Assembly (NCBI GenBank): GCA_012656075.1
Contig: JAAKBF010000092.1
Span: 1 to 64,000 of the forward strand
From: Phytophthora hibernalis
Taxonomy: Eukaryota > Oomycota > Peronosporomycetes > Peronosporales > Peronosporaceae
Direction of reading: 5' to 3'
DNA length: 64,000 bases
This document shows positions 56,310 to 64,000 of this stretch, one piece after another (the first letter of the stretch is position 1; each line of letters opens with the position of its first letter). The position numbers and the translations under genes were made by a program. The notes beneath the pieces were generated by a model. It did not search any database and had not been told where the DNA came from. It was given only the letters and a program-made list of their open reading frames with translations.

Positions 56310-57545
56310 TGGCGCTCAACTGTTTCGATTGAATTAGACCGCGGGAAATGAGAAACATCTTCTCGCTCCCGATTGGCTGGTAAAGTCTTAGCCGAAGTGG
56401 GGGCGGGGCTAAAATGGATACACATCGACTCCACATCACTTATGGTGTGGAATACACCATTGCCACGTCACCGACGTACCACAGCCAACGGTTCATATTA
56501 CATATAGGACAAACTATTGGTTACTTAGAAATTGTATTACAGGTCAATTTAAGGTACACCTACAAATACACTCAGTCTTTAAATTACGCTACTCTAGCCA
56601 CTCAGCTCCCGCAGACCAGGAGCTCGTGAACTGCCGTTCACTTAGAGTTTGAACACTCTTGAAGCAACGCTTCCTCAAGCTAGGTGCTTGTGTGACCCCC
56701 GTCACAGAGATCGAACCTCCGGCCTCACGTATTGCCCTCTCGCTTGAGGGCTCAGGCGGGGGCTCTGCCCCTGCCTTCGCTGTGACGTTGCGGGAACCGC
56801 GCGCCGGGGCAGTGTTAGGCTGGTGCTATGTCTAACCACGTCGCCCACTCCACTGTGTGTTATCCCAAGATTTTTGTATGTCAGTACCGGTACTATTTTC
56901 TAGGGAATTTGGTACTACATTTACATGTACATATTAACCTGTCTCAAATGATTCCTAACACACCTGATACACTGCTTTATCTGATACGAAATCGATCCAC
57001 ATAGGGACTTTGGTACAACATTTACATGAAGTACAGATAAATCTATCCTAAATTATACCTGACACACCTGATACACTACTATATCTGATACAAAATCGAT
57101 CCACCAACTTGGTAGTTAGTAAAATATATAGAGTAAATCTGATACCTATCGAACCTGATATCTGATAGCCGATTTGGCGAGATTTGATACTACCCAGCGA
57201 GGCCGAAAGTAGATCGTAATGGATATCTGAGTAGTTTTATCGTCTTGGTCGAGCCAAATTTTCTCTGGCACTCGTAAATGCAGCTTCCGATAAGATTTCA
57301 GCAGCTTTTAAGTGCTCTGGCATCAAAATGTACTATGTAGTAGTACCGTAGTATCAGATGCTTATGCTGTTTACCTCAAATGGTGGTTGTAGCTTGGACT
57401 GTCGTTACCGTCTACCGCTAAAGCTGATAGTGTGACGAAGTCGGTGAAACTTTCTCGCCCAAGAGTATAGCGGTAGCCCAGACTTAGTCCTGAAACTTAA
57501 GCCTCGGGGTGTAAACCCTGAACGCAGTTCCTTGAAACCGCAGTT
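56310..57545. other. non-coding flank of the reverse-strand gag, with a tandem duplication
   Basis: It probably contains leader or long-terminal-repeat remains of the reverse-strand element. The only clear structure is the duplicated about 100-bp unit at 56901-57104. Confidence 0.4.
56901..57104. repeat. tandem duplication of an about 100-bp unit
   Basis: 56901-57000 and 57002-57104 align throughout, both starting TAGGGA..TTGGTAC and ending ATCGATCCAC, with substitutions and small gaps. Each unit also contains CACCTGATACACT and ATCTGATAC sub-repeats. Confidence 0.8.
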
Positions 57546-57751
57546 CAGTGCTATCCATTCTAAAGCACGTAATACACCCTGTATTAACTCCTTTTGCGCT
57601 ACCTCGACTACCCTTCCGTTATGTTGATCGTGTTGTCCTCAACACCTTCCTCTTCGATGAACTTTTTGCGAACAAGAAGGCGGAACTCTTTCTCGAAGGC
57701 AGCGACGATGGTCTGGCTCAGGTGCTCTCGAGACTCCCACATCGTCTCCCA

Positions 57752-58144
57752 TTAGACGAGGTAGTACGTCTGCCGCTTCTCACGCTTCCAACTCAGCAGC
57801 TTGCGGACGTAGTGGAGCTTCTCTGCTTTCAGGTCGTCTTCAGCTCTCCACTCCTCGTCGTCGCTCGATCCTTCGTCATCACATGGACCAGGAGCTTCAA
57901 GCCACTCGCGCACGTCTTCAAGGCCGACGCAGCGCTTCTTCCGTTCGGCCACGCAAGCGAAGATGACGTCGATCGCTTCGGGGAGGAGGCTTGAGGAGGC
58001 AATCGTCGTGTTCATAATAATTCGAAGGTGACGGATTGCCCCATCACTAACCCGGATCTGGTACGCCTTGCGAGCAGCGATGTACAGCGTCTTGAACTCC
58101 TTCGTGGAGCTGATGTCGTTCTTCTTGGGCTTGATGGAAGGCAT
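57752..58144 (-). CDS. small histone-fold-like protein (tentative)
   Basis: The ATG at 58144 (MPSIKPKKNDISSTKEF) is the most natural start, giving 130 residues. The middle part (RVSDGAIRHLRIIMNTTIAS, then ERKKRCVGLEDVREWL) has the spacing of a histone fold. A first helix follows an (Arg)-Val-Ser turn, then a long central helix, then basic residues and a short strand leading into Leu-Glu-Asp-Val-Arg, like the third helix of H4 or H2B. The basic N-tail and length near 130 fit, but the C-terminal tail is acidic (DDEGSSDDEEW). The frame is open upstream to 58465, so an upstream exon is possible. It lies just beyond the C-terminus of the Crypton on the same strand. Confidence 0.45.
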   Translation of the reverse strand: MPSIKPKKNDISSTKEFKTLYIAARKAYQIRVSDGAIRHLRIIMNTTIASSSLLPEAIDVIFACVAERKKRCVGLEDVREWLEAPGPCDDEGSSDDEEWRAEDDLKAEKLHYVRKLLSWKREKRQTYYLV

Positions 58145-58386
58145 GGTGGATGCTTCGCAGGTTCGGGTGCAGAACGAAGCGTGAGCATCAGCTCTCTCCA
58201 AGCGAAAATGATGGACGGCCACGGCGACCAAAGGTGAGTCTGTATGTAAGCACATGCTTAAACTAAACCAAGTATGTTGGTGGTGTGCGGCGAAGGAGAA
58301 GGGCCAACTATGCGGCCGGCGGCTTGAAGTTGGTTGTAATGGCGGACGTGCTTGTTGAGGTGGTGAGCCTTGTGCAGCTTCCGCAT

Positions 58387-60339
58387 CTACTTCAAGACAT
58401 TTTGAGCCACAAGAGCAACTATTTTGCGCTCGCTGAGATACAACAGCAACTGTGTCTCCGTGCAATCACCGCCCATCAAGACATCGTCTCGATACCGCGG
58501 TGACTTCTCATCGATTTCGAAGCCATCTCGGACGAACAGCTTCAAGAATGCGACGATCAACTTGGCGTTCGATTGCGTGTGCTTGGTTGCTGCATCTGTT
58601 GCGCTCCACATCCGCGGTTCTTGAGCGTACCAGGAAAACCAAACATCTTTCAGGGTTGTAGCAGCAGAGGTACGCCGACGCTTGGCTTGAGGTTCGTTGT
58701 TGTATGTATCCTCACTTGACTTCTGTGCTGACGGAGCTTGTTGCTGTTTGTTGTCTACCTTAGCCTCCATGATAGACAGTCGAGTGTCCAGCTTCTGGTT
58801 CATTTGAATTAATTGTTCATTCAAGACTGCTTGTTGAAGAAACATAGGGTGTTTGGTGATATCTGCCGTGTTGTCTTGGGTGGTTGCAAGTTTTGCTTTA
58901 GATGTCGCCGTTGCATTCGAGGACTTGAACGACGACCACGCCAACAGATCGTTTACAGAGAAGCCTTTATCGACTGTGAAAGCCTCGATGCGTTGAATCG
59001 CCAGTCCGTTTGCGCTGAGACTCTTCAAGGACGGACAGGGCCGCATCAGATACGCCATGAAGGTGTGATGACGAGCGCGTTCACGTTGTACGGTGGTGGT
59101 CCAGTCCAGACGAAGCGTTAAATAGTGCTGTACGGGACGGATCTTGGACTGGAAATTGGAATCGAAGCAGTCCAGCTCCAGAAGACGCACTCATTGCTCA
59201 GGGTCGCTGCACGCACATTGCAGCTCCATTAGCATACTGAGCACCGCCGCGCCGAAACGAATGCTACATCAGACGCTCCGTCACGCCAGCGGTTCTGGCG
59301 ACTCTGTCCGGAACGCGATTGATGTAGCTGTGTATCCCAAGAACAGCATAGTGTGTCCTGCTATAATCTGATTTCTTGTTCGCTTCGTGGAGCGGGATCA
59401 CAGCTTCTGGGTGGTCAATCAAGTCGATCAGGGGTGTAGCGGGTGTCAGGGGCGCTCGGGAGACTGTCTGCTGCTCCGGAAGCTGGATCAGAAGCGAAGC
59501 CATCGGAGATGACGGTGTCATCAGTGCAAGTGCGATGCCGACAAGCGGGCACGTGGAGAAGTCGTCGTCGAGAAAGAGTGAGAGGCCTTGTTCTTCTGCC
59601 GTTTGGTCCGAATGAAGCGCACGAAGAAAATGTCGCCTGCGCCAATGGACAGGTTGGCCTTGCGAAGAATCGTGAGGTCCGACGAACATCCAAAGAGGAA
59701 CCACAGCAGACGCAGCAAGGCGGAGTCCTGGTAGTCCGCGGAGGTACAAGCCGTCGAATAGATATAAACCATCATCTGTTTTAGGGCGTTCTTCGTGCAT
59801 GCAGGAGCCTTGTTAACAAACGCCCCCGTCTCTCTTTTCAAACAGTATCGTTCCAGCACGTGTCCCTTCTTCAGCAGAATTGTGTCAAGCCCCACTCCAT
59901 GCTCAGGGAACAGTTCCAGCAGCCAGTTCTTGGCCTGTCGGTAGTATCGCATGACCGGGTGTCGGGCTAAGAGCTGACCCTTTCGCCCTTCCTTGAAGGC
60001 GAGGTACACATCGAACTTGTCTAATATAGCCCCCAAGACGAGCTAAACACTCTCGCGCTGCGTGCACACTCCTAGGTATTCCCAGCGGACGGATTCCTCC
60101 TCGAGGAACTTCACGAACGAGCGTGGTGCGCATTCACGAACTCGCTTTGTATTGGCCGGCGGGAGGTCGTTCAGGCTTATGTTGGGTCGGAGATGTCGGA
60201 GCTTGGGTGTTATTGGAAGAATAAACGAATGACTTGCATTCTGTATCAATAACTTCTTCACGCTCCCCGACACGATACATCGGGGTTGTGGGGGCTTCAC
60301 ATATCGGCGAGATCTCTGATTGGTTAAGCGAAATCGCAT
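58387..60339 (-). pseudogene. Crypton-type tyrosine recombinase
   Basis: Read from 60339: an N-terminal helical domain (SFVKFLEEESVRWEYLGVC, then VMRYYRQAKNWLLELFPEH). The catalytic domain follows with RLLWFLFGCSSDLTILRKAN (about 59690-59750), EEQGLSLFLDDDFSTCPLVG (about 59530-59590) and HSFRRGGAQYANGAAM (about 59215-59265), the H-x-x-R box. The C-terminal region (59190-58387) holds an Arg/Lys-rich segment and VWFSWYAQEPRMW. This is the layout of oomycete Cryptons, which move DNA by tyrosine recombination. Frame changes occur near 60040, 59610 and 59190-59130, with TAG at 59266-59268, so the copy is inactive. The usual Arg of the first box is replaced by Cys in FGCSSD. Confidence 0.78.
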
Positions 60340-60491
60340 AGACTGATTTGATTTGTTATAAGTAAAACAATTGCCAACCCATTCTTCCTATTGGCCGTTA
60401 ATATGCATAGTGAAGTTCGGTGTGATCGGAGGTTTGACGATATTCGTCCATAGCCCAAGCTAGTCGCCCTGCTGACCGACCAGGGATCATC

Positions 60492-60847
60492 ATGCGATTT
60501 TCGTTCGTCGTTTTATTGGCAGCCGTTACCCTAATTACTAGCTGCAATGACGTCGCAGCCAACACCGCCAAGAACTCCGAGCAGGTTGCTCAGCTAGACG
60601 CCGGTCGCTCACTTACCGGTACTGAGCAGAACGTCGACATCAATCGCCTCCTGAACATTATAGACACGAGGGAGGAAGAGGACAGAGCGGTGTCGGCGTC
60701 TTTCCTTTCGAGCTGGCGCAGACTGTCTGGGAGATCAAGATTACTTCTTGGTTCAAGGCAAACAAGACCCCAACGCATTTTAATCAGCTTATGCTGAAGC
60801 AGAGCACAAAGGTCGACTGGGTTTTGGCTACCGCGTATGCATCGTAA
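60492..60847 (+). pseudogene. RXLR-type secreted effector gene with one frame break
   Basis: The ATG at 60492 starts a signal peptide (about residues 1-23, MRFSFVVLLAAVTLITSC). RSLT at residues 39-42 sits where RXLR is expected, and a dEER-like REEEDR is at 60-65, the normal spacing of oomycete RXLR effectors. Position four is Thr instead of Arg, so the motif is degenerate. The frame breaks near 60700-60712 (TCTTTCCTTTC). The next frame continues with Trp- and Lys-rich sequence like a WY-type effector domain (TSWFKANKTPTHF) and stops at 60845-60847. In its present form only the N-terminal part plus an unrelated tail could be made. Its role would be host-cell manipulation (family knowledge). 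Confidence 0.65.
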
Positions 60848-63800
60848 TTCTGTGGCCATGCATGGCCCCAAAGTATCTATAAGCTTACATGTAGTCGAGT
60901 TGGGTGTTTTTAACAATACATTGTGAATTCCGTCGGGCGGTTCGCTTAACTGGCACCTGGCCGTCGGCCAGGTCACCTGGTTACAGACAACCCAACTTAA
61001 TACCTCTGTTGTCTAATATCCTGGTGTACTTAATCAAATATCGATCCACCGAGTCGGCTTTACTATGGGGCTTCATTAAGACTCGTCAAACTTCAAACTT
61101 AATGCTCGATGGGGATTTTTTCAATACATTTGGTAATGAAAAGTATACACTATCATATTTGTTCAGCACCGAATATTACATACTAAAAAGCTTCGAGTCG
61201 ATGTCTGCGCCCACGCCGCTTCCTGCTCCTCACGTTGCTTTTCCGCAGCCGCTCCTGCAGCGTCCGAAGGCCTGACAAAACCTTAGTTTCCACATCGGGG
61301 TGTACATCGCCAACAGCCACCGTTTTGCTGTATAGTACCGGTATATTGGTAGGGTGCTAATATCTTATATCAACGGGTATGACTACCATTGGTTGTCGCA
61401 CCCGCCTCCTCACGTTCAACTTATGCTGGAGCCGCCGATGCCGAACTGCCGCTTAAACACCGATATGATTCCAGCGTCGGGACGTTGCAAACGAGAGATG
61501 TAGTTGGGCGGTAGTTAAATGACAATTACGGCTTGAGCTGCAGGTTCCCCAGGACAATGTTGCGTAGGAGGGCAATATTGCACCGTTGTTGATGCATGTC
61601 AAGCTCGCGCAGCCACTCTTGAAACAACACACCAGTCATCCATGCCTGCTTATAAACCCAGAGATCAACACCGGTTTTCTGGTTGTGGTGCTCCCTCTAC
61701 TATCTAATAACCCAGTTATACTTAATAGGAAGTACGAACACGGGTGGTATTACAGACAACCCCGGAAAAATACGCCAGCACTGACCAGTATCCATGGCGT
61801 CACGATGCGCTCCGACATTGTGTCGCGTAAACAGCAGGGCCACTTCCACCGTGGACTATTAATAAGGAGCGTGGATTCCACGCTCCTTAGTCACCGGCTA
61901 CATCATAATCGCCATAGGGTCGAAAAGCCCTTTATCAAAGTATATAGCAATTTTATCGCCACAGACCAATTGAGTTAATATCGGAGGACGAAGCAACTCA
62001 GATAATTCTCCACGACAGTCTTTGACTTCTTAGAGTTTTCATCATTTACTTCTTACCGACGTGCGCCTACTGGATAAAAACTCTGCGAACAGTACCGTGA
62101 GTGTGGCACTCACGGTGGGGCAGCTGGCGACCCGCAAAACGAGGAGCGCCACCTCGACTTTTGAGGAGACATGGGAATATGCGGGCGAGATGACTTCAAA
62201 CAATTCACCGCGAATGAGTCGAAGAGGCTGACAATGACGTCAGCAATGGGCGTTGTGTTTTTGGATTGTTTAATCTTCTCGAAAACTGACTTTTTGAAAA
62301 CCTAGCCGTATGTACAAATTTTACAGTCAAGGGACAGAAGTCCATCTGTTTTTGAATCGAGTTTGGTTTTTCGATGCTTTCCGCTGGGATCGACTTTCAG
62401 ATGGTGCCGAAACCAGGTACAGAGAACCCTGGACAACTTACAGACAACCCCGGAAAAATACGCTCTACTTAAAAATACGCAATGTGACAAATCCAGACTT
62501 CTGGTCCGATACAAACAAACAGTTGAATTATAGCCAATCATGTTGTCCTTAACTCGTTTTCGTAACTAACAAAAGAAACTATTGCCAATTACTGGACACT
62601 AGGACATTACATCGCCCCGCGAGTATTTGTATCGTATTGTAAACGCGTTTCGCGAGCCGTGTTGCCACCGTAGTGGTTCAACTTCCGCATGCGTCGGGTT
62701 ACAAATAACGACGGAAAAATGCGTACGACACAAAAAGACGACTTCGTTTAGTAATGTTTTAGTCGTCCATACAATAATTTTAGCCAATCAATAAAAGTTG
62801 TGGAGTCTAATAAAATGACTGGTGACAGACGATAGTCCGGGTGTGGGAAAGCTCGGCATGCTCTCATTTTCAAATGGGAAAGCAAACTTCCTACACCCTC
62901 AAACAGAAGAGAGACGCACTTTCACCTGCTACGCTTGCCTTATTTTATTACTGTTAGTTCGTTTTGTTTTTGTTTTTGATGTGATATTGAAATTTAATAA
63001 TAACCAATCCGAATGCATTATATCTGACGTCGTCTTTTCAGTCTCCCACGTTATGTTATCTTTTCTATACTATCAATGTTAACATCTGTCAAGGTCGTCT
63101 TTTTCCGTCGTTGTTTGTATCTCTCTCTAAATGTTCTCGGCCAGACGCCATCAAGCGGTGCGTTTAACAAACGAGAAAGCTGGTCAAGACCCAGCCTACC
63201 CTTTCTCTAGATGTTTGGGGGCAACGCTGGAATACGTATTTCTGCTAATATTGTTCACAGTAGGCAAGCCTGAAGCCGTACAGTAATCTTTATCGAAAAG
63301 AAATTGCCAAAAAATAGCCTTGAAAAACGAATGAAAATAATTTGGGGCTGGATACAAATCGTTTGCTTATTTTGACTTAAACTAAATATACCTTCCAAAC
63401 TATAAACAAATCAAGCGTTGCTTATCGACACATTTTTCTGTACCTAATTCTTTTAGATTGGCCGTTTTTAAACAATATCGACCCTGCGGGTATTACTTTT
63501 GACCAATCAGCTATTTTCTTTTCAGTTGGCGTATTTTTTGGTAGACCCCGGCTTACTATGGAGATCCTCCAAAAATTGCTGTAAATTACCGCCATTCCAG
63601 GCCACGTGGCGTCGCTATTTTAATACATGTACCGGTAGTAAGCCACTCGACAACCGGTATATTTAAAAGTGATGTTTACGGACATCTTGAAATTTGAAGT
63701 CGCAACGGCTTTACATCTCAAGAGAAACTATGAGAGCTGCATAAAGTATGGACTTTCCATTGGGCACTGTACACAAAACAATGGTGCGAGAGGGATGGCC

Positions 63801-64000
63801 AAACGTTTCAAGCTGCGTTGAATAAATTGTGTTGGATTAGTAGAGCTGTGCGCTGCGTAGCACAAAACCTGTCCAAGAACCTGGTAATGTCCGGCATGGT
63901 ACGAGCAAGGCGCAAGATGCCACGACACGTCAAGCATGATCAATCATACGCAGCACAGCATGAGCTACCGTACCGTACATTGTAGACTTGTATTACCGTA
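60848..64000. other. AT-rich repeat debris, no supported gene
   Basis: Open frames here are short and without coding character. Four related copies of a TTACAGACAACCCCGGAAAA-type word occur (60981, 61750, 62438 and 62699), so the region contains several diverged members of one dispersed repeat. TACATGTACCGGTA occurs again at about 63625. No RNA gene was recognised. Confidence 0.45.

Noticed and set aside
56690..56800. tRNA-like T-arm (GGAGGTTCGATCTC on the reverse strand) with nearby complementary arms
   Set aside because: A D-arm, anticodon arm and acceptor stem could not be placed together with correct spacing.

Overview
The window looks like a repeat-rich piece of an oomycete genome, most likely Phytophthora or a close relative. 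The evidence is a Crinkler (CRN) effector with the LxLFLAK and HVLVxxP motifs, an RXLR/dEER-type secreted effector gene, short GT-AG introns of about 57-80 nt, core promoters resembling the oomycete Inr/FPR element, and a transposon set seen together in oomycetes (Polinton/Maverick, MULE, pogo and Tc1 families, Ty3/gypsy chromoviruses, Crypton tyrosine recombinase). No rRNA, tRNA or CRISPR array could be supported.

Layout. 0.3-5.6 kb: a decayed Polinton with protein-primed DNA polymerase B, an integrase fragment and a piece of the polymerase in inverted orientation. 6.2-6.5 kb: a small secreted protein. 6.9-9.7 kb: a complete but decayed MULE with 88-bp terminal inverted repeats and a 9-bp target duplication. 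10.2-11.6 kb: an intact CRN gene. 12.3-23.5 kb: four paralogous secreted, low-complexity repeat proteins (two on each strand), interrupted by a coiled-coil gene with introns. 23.9-28.3 kb: two conserved genes in convergent orientation, a kanadaptin-like FHA protein and an ABCA-type ABC transporter. 29-41.8 kb: a truncated pogo transposase joined directly to a gypsy element, followed by remnants of further gypsy elements on both strands. 42.2-43.7 kb: a Tc1 element. 43.7-50 kb: mostly non-coding sequence, one doubtful small gene and a second pogo copy. 50.1-56.3 kb: a broken gypsy element facing the gag of another element. 57.7-60.3 kb: a small histone-fold-like gene and a Crypton. 60.5-60.8 kb: an RXLR-like effector gene. 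The rest is AT-rich repeat debris.

How it fits together. Effector and secreted-protein genes (CRN, RXLR-like, the repeat-protein cluster) lie among transposon remnants, while the two housekeeping-type genes form one compact block. Many genes, including the conserved kanadaptin and ABC genes, contain one-base frame breaks, several of them at short homopolymers. Some apparent pseudogenes here may therefore be sequence errors rather than true losses. All identifications come from reading motifs by eye; no database search was possible.
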